A stretch of 64,000 bases of DNA, taken from positions 620,001-684,000 of the forward strand of contig CBDFKV010000006.1 of the NCBI GenBank assembly GCA_965249035.1, read 5' to 3'. A program made the translations under genes and the position numbers. Shown here piece after piece: positions 17,661-27,078 of this stretch; position 1 is the first letter of the stretch, and each line of letters starts with the position of its first letter. Source of the DNA: CBDFKV01 sp965249035. GTDB lineage: Bacteria > Pseudomonadota > Gammaproteobacteria > Arenicellales > Poriferihabitantaceae. Under the pieces are notes generated by a model. That model saw only the letters and a list, made by a program, of their open reading frames with translations, was not told where the DNA came from and did no database searches.

Positions 17661-17808
17661 AAGAAGCTCAGTTCAATAATAGTCGCTGTAGAGTGCCACG
17701 CCCCGCCCTGACAGGCAATTTCTTTATGCGTAAACTGCGTAAGATGCCCCTCACACCTCGTTGTGTTGCGATGAATATAACGCTAGGATGAAAGGTCTTA
17801 TATAAAAT

Positions 17809-18705
17809 ATGAATTACCTAAGCAATCACTGGCGCGGCCACTTACCACTCGCTCAATCTTTCTGGCTGAATTTTATCGCACTGGCGGTATTGTTGTTTGG
17901 GATTGAGAGATATGCGTTCCCACCCTACTGGCACGCCAGCCTAGCGCTAACCGGCTTGGTTGTGGTTGCAATCACTGTGATCCATGCGGCTATTACCGTT
18001 TGGCAGGTAGTCGGCGTCCTGCGTTGCTGCGATCCAGCAGCTGCGGGAATAAACGAGCGCACGTGGATCATACCCATACAAGCCGTAACCATTATCGGCT
18101 GCGCGGCGATCATCTTGTCGCTGCTGGGATTTGGGCAAGATTTATTGATCTACCAACGGGTGATTAAAGAATCTCAAGTATCCCCTGTCCCAAAGACTTA
18201 CACGCTAAGCCTCAATCAGAAAGCAACACAAATCCAACTCAATGGGGCAATAGCTCTTGGCGTTAGTGAGGCGGTAAAGCAGCTTCTCAAAGCAAATCCT
18301 AGCGTCACAGGAATCGTCCTCGATAGCGGTGGTGGTAGAGTTTTTGAAGGGCGTGGACTCGCTCAGGTAATCAAGCAACATCAGCTCAACACCTACGTGT
18401 TTAAACACTGCCTTTCCGCCTGTACGACCGCATTTATCGGAGGCAACACTCGCTACCTGGGTACTGACGGCCGGCTTGGTTTTCACCGCTATAAGACTTA
18501 CTCGACCTTTCCACCGATTGATGTTGAAGCGCAGCAAGCCAAAGACAGCCAGCTATTTGCCCGCCAAGGCGTTAATCCCGAATTTATAGCAAAAATGTTT
18601 GCGTACCCTGCAGAACAAATTTGGCAGCCAGATTCAAAACAACTCTTAGACGCAGGTGTTGTTCACCAGCAAGTTAAGGGAAGTACTATTAACGAGCGGG
18701 AATAA
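17809..18705 (+). CDS. membrane-anchored ClpP-fold (COG3904-like) protein
   Basis: Protein of 298 residues with about three N-terminal hydrophobic segments (near residues 17-35, 42-70, 87-110), then a soluble domain expected on the far side of the inner membrane. This domain has the ClpP/crotonase-like pattern: IVLDSGGGRVFEG near residue 170, YVFKHCLSACTTAFIGG with a candidate catalytic Ser at 203 between two cysteines, and LGFHRY with a candidate His at 226. The pattern resembles the COG3904 predicted periplasmic proteins. Whether it is an active protease or a degenerate member is unknown. It is divergent from hemB and converges on nadC. Function not assigned. Confidence 0.75.
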   Translation: MNYLSNHWRGHLPLAQSFWLNFIALAVLLFGIERYAFPPYWHASLALTGLVVVAITVIHAAITVWQVVGVLRCCDPAAAGINERTWIIPIQAVTIIGCAAIILSLLGFGQDLLIYQRVIKESQVSPVPKTYTLSLNQKATQIQLNGAIALGVSEAVKQLLKANPSVTGIVLDSGGGRVFEGRGLAQVIKQHQLNTYVFKHCLSACTTAFIGGNTRYLGTDGRLGFHRYKTYSTFPPIDVEAQQAKDSQLFARQGVNPEFIAKMFAYPAEQIWQPDSKQLLDAGVVHQQVKGSTINERE

Positions 18706-18726
18706 ACTATCCGTCAAGCCAAGCAA

Positions 18727-19578
18727 TCATCCAGCAATCGTCTGCGAGAACCTTAAAGAGAAATCAACGGCCCGCAAATGCTTGGTGATCGCCCCCACTG
18801 AAATATAATCAACGCCTGTTTCTGCAATGCTGCGCAAGGTTTCCAGAGTCACATTGCCAGAGGCTTCAAGCTCCGCTCGGCCCTTGTTTTCTAGAACCGC
18901 CTGCTTTAGCTCATCAATACTAAAGTTATCCAGCAAAATACGTTTTGCTCCGGCATCAATCGCCTCGCGCAAGCCTTCAAGCGACTCAACTTCTACCTCC
19001 AGCAATGTGCCGCTAGGTGTGCTTGCCAACGCACTTTTTACCGCTGCAGTAATCGACCCCGCAGCTTCAATATGATTTTCCTTGATCAATACGCCGTCAT
19101 ACAAACCCACCCGATGATTGGCTGCACCACCGACTGCGGCTGCATACTTTTGTGCAACCCTAAGCGCAGGAATGGTCTTGCGCGTATCCAATACTTGAGT
19201 TTTCAACCCATCCAAGCGTCGCGCATATTCATTGGCAGTCGTAGCGGTACCTGACAAGGTTTGCAGCAAATTAATCGCCGCACGCTCGCCCGTTAATACG
19301 GTTCGTGCTGGGCCTTTAATTTCGCAGACCAAACTGTCTTCTTGCATACGCTCACCTTCACCGACGTACCATTCAAGCTGAATCGCGGGGTCAACCTTAC
19401 GAAAAACCGTTTCGAACCACTGTTGACCGCATAAAACTGCCGATTCGCGGCAGATCAACCGCGCGCTAGCCATCGCTGTCTCAGGCACTAGGGCCGCGGT
19501 CAGATCGCCGTCACCAATATCTTCAGCCAAACACGCGTTAACCAAGTTATCTATTACTGTTTGCGTGGGTTTAATCAT
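18727..19578 (-). CDS. nadC: nicotinate-nucleotide pyrophosphorylase (carboxylating)
   Basis: Converts quinolinate and PRPP to nicotinate mononucleotide in de novo NAD synthesis. The 283-residue length is normal. Motifs include EDIGDGDLTAALVP near the start, the TRKTIPALRVAQKYAAAVGG loop, RVGLYDGVLIKENH and the C-terminal TGVDYISVGAITKH phosphate site. Its first codons overlap the end of the D-2-hydroxyacid dehydrogenase gene, so the two may be translated together although their reactions are unrelated. Confidence 0.96.
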   Translation of the reverse strand: MIKPTQTVIDNLVNACLAEDIGDGDLTAALVPETAMASARLICRESAVLCGQQWFETVFRKVDPAIQLEWYVGEGERMQEDSLVCEIKGPARTVLTGERAAINLLQTLSGTATTANEYARRLDGLKTQVLDTRKTIPALRVAQKYAAAVGGAANHRVGLYDGVLIKENHIEAAGSITAAVKSALASTPSGTLLEVEVESLEGLREAIDAGAKRILLDNFSIDELKQAVLENKGRAELEASGNVTLETLRSIAETGVDYISVGAITKHLRAVDFSLRFSQTIAG

Positions 19579-20521
19579 GATTCTCTATCAGCCAATTATG
19601 AAGGTTATCAGCAACCGCATCCAGCAAGCGCTGGCGCGCGTCAATACTTGCCCAGGCGATATGCGGAGTTAGCACCAAATTTGGCACACCTGAGTTTAAA
19701 AGTGGGTGATCGGGAAGTGGCGGTTCTTTTTCTAGCACATCAATTCCAGCTCCGGCGATCTCACCATTGATCAACGCATTGGCTAGCGCTGCATTGTCGA
19801 CAATGGCGCCGCGTGCGGTGTTAATCAAGAACGCACTACTTTTCATTAAGCTAAATTCGCGCGCGCCGATCAAACCCCGGGTTGCGTCAGTGAGTGGGCA
19901 ATGAAGGCTGACAATATCAGCGGTGTGTAGCAAATCGTCTAAATCAAGCCGCCCAGCTTGTGGTTCACCCCCGGGGCGATTGGCGATAACACTATTCATA
20001 CCGAATGCTCGCGCTAGCGTTTCCACGCCACGGGCAAGCGTCCCGTAGCCAATCAAACCCAACGTTTTGCCCGCCAAATCATGGATCGGATAAGCCAACA
20101 CGCTAAAATGATCGCTGTTCGACCATGAGCCATCAGTCGCATCCCGGCTGTACTTGAAAAGCTGCGTGGTCAGCGCGAGCATCAAAGCAAACACGTGTTG
20201 CGCAACCGTGTTGGTGCAGTAATCGGTAACATTTCTTACCGCAATACCGCACTCTTTGGCACAGATCAAATCAACATTATCAGTGCCCGTAGCCGTCAAG
20301 CAAATCAACTTAAGCGCGGGTGATGCTTCCAACACTTCACGGCTAAACACCACTTTATTTGCCACCGCAATGTCTACGCCCCGAAGGCGCTCAATCACTT
20401 CATCCGCCGCTGTTTTATCATAACGCTGCCAGTGGCCCAGCTGCTTGAGCAAGCGCTCTAGATTTAAGTCCTTATTGTTGAAGCTGGCCTCATCCAGAAG
20501 CGCGCCTTGCCTATTTTGCAT
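19571..20521 (-). CDS. D-2-hydroxyacid dehydrogenase (glycerate dehydrogenase-like)
   Basis: NAD(P)-dependent oxidoreductase, 316 residues from the ATG at 20521. The dinucleotide site is LGLIGYGTLARGVETLARAFGM, and the catalytic Arg, Glu and His are in INTARGAIVDNAALA, AGIDVLEKEPP and LTPHIAWAS. The overall form is that of hydroxypyruvate reductase/glycerate dehydrogenases. The ORF continues upstream to 20632 inside the end of mrcB, but those residues are low-complexity Asn/Lys-rich and are the mrcB tail read out of frame; 20521 (or 20536) is a better start, overlapping mrcB by 11 bases. Substrate is uncertain. Confidence 0.88.
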   Translation of the reverse strand: MQNRQGALLDEASFNNKDLNLERLLKQLGHWQRYDKTAADEVIERLRGVDIAVANKVVFSREVLEASPALKLICLTATGTDNVDLICAKECGIAVRNVTDYCTNTVAQHVFALMLALTTQLFKYSRDATDGSWSNSDHFSVLAYPIHDLAGKTLGLIGYGTLARGVETLARAFGMNSVIANRPGGEPQAGRLDLDDLLHTADIVSLHCPLTDATRGLIGAREFSLMKSSAFLINTARGAIVDNAALANALINGEIAGAGIDVLEKEPPLPDHPLLNSGVPNLVLTPHIAWASIDARQRLLDAVADNLHNWLIENHD

Positions 20522-22976
20522 AATCTTGTTCACCATATTTTTGGGGTTGAGTCGCCCGTGTTTTAGTTTCCTGAGATTTTTTTTGTTCTGGTTTTTCTGG
20601 TTCTGGTTTTTTGCTGGAGAAAAAGGTTTCAAGCCAGCTGCCCAAAGTATCTGTCACCCGTTGACATGCTGTATTTGATAAGGGCTGATAACCTTCTATA
20701 AACGGTTGCCGTCGGCTGTCCACGGTACATCCCGAAATGGCCAATTGACCATTGCTTAAATCAACATCAGCCATCGCAATGTGTGCAGGTGGCGTCAAGT
20801 TAATTGAGTGTAACTCAACCTGCCCCATCACATCAGCCCAAACCCGAAGCGCGCCGGAAGACCCACTCAGCCCCGTTGATTGATTCGCATCGTTACCAAC
20901 CCAAACTACGGTGGTGTAATTCTTATCAAACCCAGCAAACCAGCTGTCTCGATAATCATTAGTGGTGCCCGTTTTACCAGCGAGGTCAATCCCGGGCAAC
21001 AATCGTGTTAATGCCCTCGCCGTCCCCTCTCGGGTTATTCCACTTAATGCCGCTTTCAATAAGTAATTGACGTTGGCGTCAACCACTCGAGTGCCACGAC
21101 TTTGATAGCCGATGATTCGATCACCATGCTGATTAACCACATTGCGAACCGCGTGCAGTGGTTGATAGATACCGTCATTGGCAAAGACCTGGAACATCTG
21201 CGCCACCTCTAATACACTCAGATCAACCGCACCCAACAACAACGATGGATAGGGTTTTATCGGCGCATCTACGCCCAATCGTCGCAACGTTTCTATGACC
21301 GTTGGCACCCCAACGCCCAGGCCGACGCGTACGGTTGGGACGTTATAGGACTTCACCAAGGCGTCGTAAACACTGACATTTTGATGAAATTCATTATCAT
21401 AATTAGTGGGTTGCCAATCTGCCCCCCCTTTGCGGGGTACCGTAATCGGGGAATCATCCAGCCGGGTGGCTAAAGAATACTGGCCGGGCTTTTCCAAAGC
21501 AGACAAATACACCGCTGGTTTGATCAATGATCCAATCGAGCGCTTGGCAGTCAACGCGCGGTTAAATCCTGCTTCTTTAGGGTTACGCGCACCCACCATC
21601 GCAACAACTTCACCGGTTTGAGCCTCCAGCACAATAACTGCTGCCTGTAAGAAACCCGTATCAATATTATGCTGCTGTTCTAGCTCACTCAGCTTGGTGC
21701 CGACAGTGTGTTCTACTGCTGCTTGGATATTCGGATCAAGCGTCGTGTATAAAGAGTGACCCACCGAATCAAAATAGGCCTTGGCGTAGTCGCTGGAGAT
21801 TTGTCGGTTCACCAACTCAGAAAAAGCAGGATAGTGCGAGGTCGGCCGCTGATGTCCCGGCACCACATCCATCGGCCGCTGTATATAGAGTTCATACTCA
21901 GACGGGCTGATATAGCCATTCTCAGCCAACTTGGTTAACACCAGGTCGCGGCGCTGCTTAGAGCGCTCGGGGTGACTAACCGGGTTGTAGGCAGAAGGAG
22001 CTGGAATCAAACCCACCAAGGTTGCAATTTGGTCGGCGCGCAAATCCACCAATTCGCGATTGAAATAAAACCGTGATGCCAAACGAAAACCATGAATAGC
22101 ACGATTGCCCGATTGGCCTAAAAATATTTCGTTGAGGTAGCGCTCCAGTATTTCACCCTTGCTATAGTGCAGCTCGACCAGCAGCGCCATCACCATCTCG
22201 GTGAACTTGCGCTTGAGCGTGCGCTCGGGGGTTAAGTAAAGGTTTTTAACCAGCTGTTGGGTCAGAGTTGAGCCACCTTGTGACGCGCGACCAAGTACAT
22301 TATTAGTCAGCGCTCGCAACACCCCCTTCGGGTCAACACCGTGGTGCTGGGTAAACCGCCGATCTTCCATCACCATCAACGCGTCTAATAGCACTGGTGG
22401 CGTATCATGAACCTGCAACTTCAAGCGATCCTTCATCGGGCCAGTATCCAGGCTCCCTAATAAATCAGGCGCTAATTCCAACTGCCCTATGAGCTTCCCC
22501 GTTTGGTGGTCGGTCAGGCTTTGGATATGACCTTTTTGAAAAATAATACGTACCACTTGAGTAGTGGCGGGCACTTTCCAGGGTTGACCATCAAAGGTGG
22601 CGATATCAATTACCGAAGCCTTAGCAAGGTACTGACCGGGCGCATTAATTTTAGCCGTCGGTTTATAGCCTCGGCTTTTCAGGGCACCAATCAATGCCGC
22701 TTCAGTCATGGACTTATCCACAGACAAGCTCAATGGACGGGAATACAAATGAGCGGGAATCGATTCAAACGGCGCATCAAAACGCTCGCGAATATCGATA
22801 TCAAGCAAAAAAGCCCAAATCACCATAAACCCGACAAATAACAGGCAAGCCATCATAAATAGCCCACGCAGATATCGACCTACGCTGGATTTATTCTTGC
22901 TCCGACGCTGGCTTGGGGACGGTTTTCTAGCCCGGCGCCTCTGCACCGGTTGTTTTTTTACGGGCTTCGTTGGCAT
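20511..22976 (-). CDS. mrcB: bifunctional penicillin-binding protein 1B
   Basis: Inner-membrane peptidoglycan synthase, about 821 residues. After a very basic cytoplasmic N-terminus (residues 1-35) comes one membrane segment, then a UB2H-like region with two YSRP-type elements, the glycosyltransferase 51 domain (EDRRFTQHHGVDPKG and GGSTLTQQLVKNLY), and the transpeptidase domain with SLIK (active Ser), SYN and KTGTT motifs. The C-terminal tail is rich in Lys, Glu, Pro and Gln. The frame allows a start three codons earlier at 22985. It overlaps the DUF2007 gene and the downstream dehydrogenase. Confidence 0.94.
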   Translation of the reverse strand: MPTKPVKKQPVQRRRARKPSPSQRRSKNKSSVGRYLRGLFMMACLLFVGFMVIWAFLLDIDIRERFDAPFESIPAHLYSRPLSLSVDKSMTEAALIGALKSRGYKPTAKINAPGQYLAKASVIDIATFDGQPWKVPATTQVVRIIFQKGHIQSLTDHQTGKLIGQLELAPDLLGSLDTGPMKDRLKLQVHDTPPVLLDALMVMEDRRFTQHHGVDPKGVLRALTNNVLGRASQGGSTLTQQLVKNLYLTPERTLKRKFTEMVMALLVELHYSKGEILERYLNEIFLGQSGNRAIHGFRLASRFYFNRELVDLRADQIATLVGLIPAPSAYNPVSHPERSKQRRDLVLTKLAENGYISPSEYELYIQRPMDVVPGHQRPTSHYPAFSELVNRQISSDYAKAYFDSVGHSLYTTLDPNIQAAVEHTVGTKLSELEQQHNIDTGFLQAAVIVLEAQTGEVVAMVGARNPKEAGFNRALTAKRSIGSLIKPAVYLSALEKPGQYSLATRLDDSPITVPRKGGADWQPTNYDNEFHQNVSVYDALVKSYNVPTVRVGLGVGVPTVIETLRRLGVDAPIKPYPSLLLGAVDLSVLEVAQMFQVFANDGIYQPLHAVRNVVNQHGDRIIGYQSRGTRVVDANVNYLLKAALSGITREGTARALTRLLPGIDLAGKTGTTNDYRDSWFAGFDKNYTTVVWVGNDANQSTGLSGSSGALRVWADVMGQVELHSINLTPPAHIAMADVDLSNGQLAISGCTVDSRRQPFIEGYQPLSNTACQRVTDTLGSWLETFFSSKKPEPEKPEQKKSQETKTRATQPQKYGEQDYAK

Positions 22977-23260
22977 AACCAACACGCTTCGAAAGAACCT
23001 GGGTTGACTTCACCGCAATGCTTGCAGTGCCACTCCGCCTGCGAAGCGCTCGACCGTGCCTCATGCTTAGAAACCAGCGCTGACGCGCGCTCAAGATCAT
23101 CCTCGTCCCTAATCCATACTTCGGGATAAACCATCGGTAATTCTCCCAGTGCCGCTGATTGATTTTGCTGGTTCAACTCAACTTCTATCCCTGCGAAACG
23201 AAGTCGCTCAGCGAGCAATTCCGCATCGATTAAATCCGCCGCTTGATAAATCCGTTTCAT
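22958..23260 (-). CDS. DUF2007 domain protein with C-terminal zinc ribbon
   Basis: Protein of 100 residues. The N-terminal part (MKRIYQAADLIDAELLAERL, then GIEVELNQ and LPMVYPEVWIRDEDD) is the DUF2007 putative signal-transducing domain. The C-terminal 30 residues hold CX2C (WHCKHCG) and CX2C (CWLCQ) pairs spaced like a RanBP2-type or double-zinc-ribbon knuckle, expected to bind one zinc. Its end overlaps the beginning of mrcB by about 19 bases. A terminator separates it from pckA upstream. Function unknown. Confidence 0.82.
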   Translation of the reverse strand: MKRIYQAADLIDAELLAERLRFAGIEVELNQQNQSAALGELPMVYPEVWIRDEDDLERASALVSKHEARSSASQAEWHCKHCGEVNPGSFEACWLCQRSP

Positions 23261-23296
23261 CAGGCGAGCTTACACTGATAAAAATGAATTGGTAAT

Positions 23297-23328
23297 TAAG
23301 AAAAACCCGCACAGACTAGTGCGGGTTT
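23297..23328 (-). terminator. Rho-independent terminator after pckA
   Basis: AAACCCGCAC (23303-23312) and GTGCGGGTTT (23319-23328) form a perfect 10-base-pair stem with a six-base loop. On the minus strand it is followed by TTTTTCTT. It is about 47 bases behind the pckA stop, so it ends that transcript. Confidence 0.88.
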
Positions 23329-23374
23329 GACTAAGTTACATACTTAAACCGCCTAGGCGATTAACGAAGAAACA

Positions 23375-24982
23375 CTAGATGCTAGGCCCTGCGTCCTTCA
23401 GTTTTGCGCCTAAGGGCGTATCGGTGAAGTTTTCAAAATTTTTAGTGAACAATTGGGCCAAATCTTTCGCCTTTTCTTCCCACTCATTCGCATCCGCATA
23501 AGTATCACGCGGATCTAGTATGCTCGAATCAGCACCGGGCAATGCCGTGGGCACTTCAAGATCAAAGTAAGGAATCGACTTAGTATCGGCATTTTCGATC
23601 GAGCCATCCAGAATCGAGTTGATAATCGCTCGTGTATCTTTGATCGAGATACGCTTGCCGGTGCCGTTCCATCCGGTGTTAACCAAATAGGCTTTAGCAC
23701 CCACGGCCTCCATGCGTTTGACCAGCGTATCGGCGTATTGGGTGGGGTGCAAGGCCAAAAAGGCTGCACCAAAACACGAAGAAAAGGTCGGCGTCGGCTC
23801 GGTCACACCCAGCTCAGTGCCCGCCAGCTTAGCCGTAAAACCCGATAAAAAGTGATACTGCGTTTGCTCGCTGCTCAACTTGGAAACCGGCGGCAATACA
23901 CCAAAGGCATCAGCGGTGAGGAAGATCACTTGCTTAGCATGACCACCTTTGGAAACCGGCTTAACGATGTTATCGATGTGATAAATTGGATAAGAAACTC
24001 GAGTGTTCTCTGTCTTCGAATTATCCGCAAAATCTATTGAACCGTTAGCGCGAACGCCCACATTCTCAAGCAGTGCATCGCGCCTAATAGCATGGAAAAT
24101 CTCCGGCTCGTCTTCGGCACTCAAGTTGATGGTTTTTGCGTAGCAACCGCCTTCAAAGTTGAAAATACCCTCATCATCCCAGCCGTGTTCATCGTCACCA
24201 ATGAGCGCACGTGAGGAATCGGTAGACAGCGTCGTCTTGCCAGTGCCTGACAAGCCAAAAAAGATGGCGGTGTCACCGTCTTTACCCCTATTCGCGGAAC
24301 AGTGCATCGAAGCGATGCCTTTCAGCGGCAAAAAGTAGTTCATCATGGTGAACATACCCTTTTTCATTTCACCGCCGTACCATGTCCCGCCGATTAACTG
24401 CACCCGCTCGGTCAAGTTAAATGCAGCGAAGTTCTCTGAATTCAACCCCTGCTTTTGCCAATCCGGATTCACCGTTTTTGAGCCATTCATGACCACAAAG
24501 TCTGGCTTAAAATCAGCCAACTCTTCATCCGTCGGACGAATGAACATGTTTTTGACGAAGTGCGCTTGCCACGGCACTTCCATAATAAATCGTACCGCCA
24601 AGCGTGTCGCCTTGCTGGCACCACAAAAGGCATCGATGACGTACAACGGCTTATTTGACAGCCCGGTGACGACAATCGACTTAAGGTCCTTCCAAACCTC
24701 TTGGGAAATCGATTTATTATCGTTACGCCCTTGATCCGCCCACCAAACCGTATCGGCAGTAGCTTCGTCTTTAACAAGGTATTTGTCCTTAGGCGAACGG
24801 CCGGTAAAAATACCTGTATCGACCGCAACCGCACCCAGATCGGTCAACGTGCCTTTTTCATAGCCTTCAAGCGCGGAATCCATCTCCGCTGTGTAGAGGT
24901 CATCGTACGATGAGTTGTAGAAAATCTCTTGAGTACCGTTAATGCCATATTGGGTTAAATCGATTGTTTTTGCAGTTGCCAT
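23375..24982 (-). CDS. pckA: phosphoenolpyruvate carboxykinase (ATP)
   Basis: Decarboxylates and phosphorylates oxaloacetate to PEP with ATP, the entry step of gluconeogenesis. The 535-residue length is right for the ATP-dependent class. Motifs are GRSPKDKYLV, the P-loop GLSGTGKTTLSTD near residue 246, the metal-binding DDEHGW, and NTGWNGTGKRI. It fits growth on acetate, propionate or other acids, in line with the prpE/symporter module. The start at 24982 begins the normal N-terminus. The 250 bases upstream hold no gene and must carry its promoter; no clear hexamers were identified. Confidence 0.97.
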   Translation of the reverse strand: MATAKTIDLTQYGINGTQEIFYNSSYDDLYTAEMDSALEGYEKGTLTDLGAVAVDTGIFTGRSPKDKYLVKDEATADTVWWADQGRNDNKSISQEVWKDLKSIVVTGLSNKPLYVIDAFCGASKATRLAVRFIMEVPWQAHFVKNMFIRPTDEELADFKPDFVVMNGSKTVNPDWQKQGLNSENFAAFNLTERVQLIGGTWYGGEMKKGMFTMMNYFLPLKGIASMHCSANRGKDGDTAIFFGLSGTGKTTLSTDSSRALIGDDEHGWDDEGIFNFEGGCYAKTINLSAEDEPEIFHAIRRDALLENVGVRANGSIDFADNSKTENTRVSYPIYHIDNIVKPVSKGGHAKQVIFLTADAFGVLPPVSKLSSEQTQYHFLSGFTAKLAGTELGVTEPTPTFSSCFGAAFLALHPTQYADTLVKRMEAVGAKAYLVNTGWNGTGKRISIKDTRAIINSILDGSIENADTKSIPYFDLEVPTALPGADSSILDPRDTYADANEWEEKAKDLAQLFTKNFENFTDTPLGAKLKDAGPSI

Positions 24983-25232
24983 GATTATGGTTTTTTAAGT
25001 TAGTCTGTGATGTCGGATTTACCAATAGCCGCCCTTCAGAGCCTTGATAATTACAAGCTCCCCAGAGAAGAATTGACCAAAAATTGTTGTCCTTTTTGCG
25101 CGCTGAAATATAGCCGATTTCAGCCAAAATTGAAAGTCTCCCCAATGCAGTAGCGCTTGGATTTTGTCCAGATGAGTTTCAGCAGTCGATCAACCCTAGA
25201 GTAGGAATCAGCGCATCACAGCGTGCTAGAAA

Positions 25233-26873
25233 TTAACGCCGCTTACGCTCAGTTTTAGCGGTTACTTCGTGCTTGGCAAACATTTTGGGTAACTCAGGTA
25301 AAGCGATTTTTCCAAGCGGAGTGCGTGGCAATTCTTCGACTACCGCAAAACGGGTGATCTGGTTATGCGACGAGACAAAATTGTTAAACCCTTTTAAGAC
25401 ATCACGCGCCGTTTCTTCGGGGCTATCCCCTTCCATTGCAAACACCACTGCAGGCTTCATTTTCAGCTCAAACACACCCGCCTCTAACAGACGAGGGTCA
25501 CGCTCTAGCAAGGTTTCCAATTCTTCAGGGTAGACATTCTTGCCCGCGTCGGTCACGATCAAGCGCTTGCTGCGCCCGGTCAATGTGACCCGGCCTTCAC
25601 CGTCAATACGTGCCAAATCACCCGTTTTAAACCAGCCGTTATCCATCACTTCTGCTGTCTGAGCTTCGTCCATATAGCCCAGCATTACGTTAGATCCGCG
25701 CACCCATAGCTCGCCACGACCTTGATCATCAACATCAGTCAGTTTAACTTCACACCACGACACCGGTCGGCCGACGCTATCAATCGCCGGATCGAATTCT
25801 TCCTGCCCGCACAGAATAGGCGAGGTTTCGGTTAAGCCATAACCCTGACGCAACGGAATGCCCAGCTGGTGATAATACTCAACGATTTTGCCATCCAGAT
25901 GAGATCCGCCACTGACCCAGCAATTAATATTGCCACCTAGCTTCTTACGAATGGGCGCATTCAAGCGTCGTCGCAACCACAAAGGCATTTTACGCAGTAG
26001 GCTAATGTAGGTTTGCAACCCTTTACTACCCGCGTTGAACTTCTTCTCCAAGCCCAGCATGATGTTTCTAAACAAACGTGGCACCGCAACCACGATCGAT
26101 ATTTTTTCTTCTTCAATAGTGGCCAAGATTTCATTCGCTGCAACCATACGTGGCACCACAACCATTGCGCCGTAATAGGTCGGCAACGTGAATGTGGTGG
26201 TAATCCCCATCGCATGTGATAAGGGCAATAGTGATATTAACCGGTCTCCTGAGTCGATGACCACTAATCTCTTGGCAACCAATACGTTGGTGCCAATATT
26301 TCGGTGCGACAATCGCACCACCTTCGGCTGCCCCGTACTACCCGAGGTATAGATTAGCAAAGCCTCTTTATCGGGTTCATCCGGCACCGGGATTTCACGC
26401 TCGACGCGGATCACTTCTGTGTCGGCTTCCAGTGAAATCAAATGCTGGTTGTCGGTCAACTGTGTGGTTCCAAACCCAAGCATCGCTTTGGGGTTGATCG
26501 CCTCCACTTGAGACTGAATTTCCGCCGCACTGTTGCCGATATGAATGGGTGCTACCACTGCTCCCAGCTTCCAGATAGCCAAAGCAGCCACTACCCACTC
26601 CGGTCCGTTGGGTGCGGTCACACCCACCACATCACCCGGCCCCACGCCTTCAGACCGCAACAAAGCGGCATTCGCCAAGGCAGCTCGGGAGATTTCCCGG
26701 TAGGTGACTTTACGCTTTTGCTTCCGGCCTTCACGACACACCCAAGCAGTGCGTTTTTTATACTTGACCAGTGAGGGCTCAAGAAACGTCCACATATTAT
26801 TGATTTGTGGCGGTTCATTTTGGTGTTGAGATTTGGATGATTGGTGCATAGGGTCGGCTGCTCTTTGTGTCAT
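25233..26873 (-). CDS. AMP-dependent synthetase/ligase (acyl-CoA ligase-like)
   Basis: Adenylate-forming enzyme, 546 residues. Core motifs are LLIYTSGSTGQPKVV, a Tyr-Gly-Leu-Thr-Glu-Thr-Ser-Pro motif, KTGDLARIDGEGRV and TGRSKRLIVTDAGKNVYPEELE, with the C-terminal catalytic Lys in PRTPLGKIALPEL. It resembles the long-chain fatty acyl-CoA ligase/AMP-binding group, but the short tail and diverged substrate pocket do not allow a substrate. The frame can start at a TTG (26885) or the ATG (26873); the ATG is preferred, although its GGAGATA is close. Divergent from adk. Confidence 0.85.
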   Translation of the reverse strand: MTQRAADPMHQSSKSQHQNEPPQINNMWTFLEPSLVKYKKRTAWVCREGRKQKRKVTYREISRAALANAALLRSEGVGPGDVVGVTAPNGPEWVVAALAIWKLGAVVAPIHIGNSAAEIQSQVEAINPKAMLGFGTTQLTDNQHLISLEADTEVIRVEREIPVPDEPDKEALLIYTSGSTGQPKVVRLSHRNIGTNVLVAKRLVVIDSGDRLISLLPLSHAMGITTTFTLPTYYGAMVVVPRMVAANEILATIEEEKISIVVAVPRLFRNIMLGLEKKFNAGSKGLQTYISLLRKMPLWLRRRLNAPIRKKLGGNINCWVSGGSHLDGKIVEYYHQLGIPLRQGYGLTETSPILCGQEEFDPAIDSVGRPVSWCEVKLTDVDDQGRGELWVRGSNVMLGYMDEAQTAEVMDNGWFKTGDLARIDGEGRVTLTGRSKRLIVTDAGKNVYPEELETLLERDPRLLEAGVFELKMKPAVVFAMEGDSPEETARDVLKGFNNFVSSHNQITRFAVVEELPRTPLGKIALPELPKMFAKHEVTAKTERKRR

Positions 26874-27078
26874 TATCTCCAGCAATACCTCAGGCTCTGC
26901 CGAGCGTCGCTGGATAAACCTAGGTGGGTTTTCCTTTAACCGCCTACTTTAGCTGCCTTAAACACACTTGGCAACACTGCACTTATCCCGCTATCGAAGG
27001 GTTCAACTAGCTTTTCACGCCAATTTAGGAATAATAGGCACTTAATTAGAACAATCCATCATTGATGAGGAACACACT

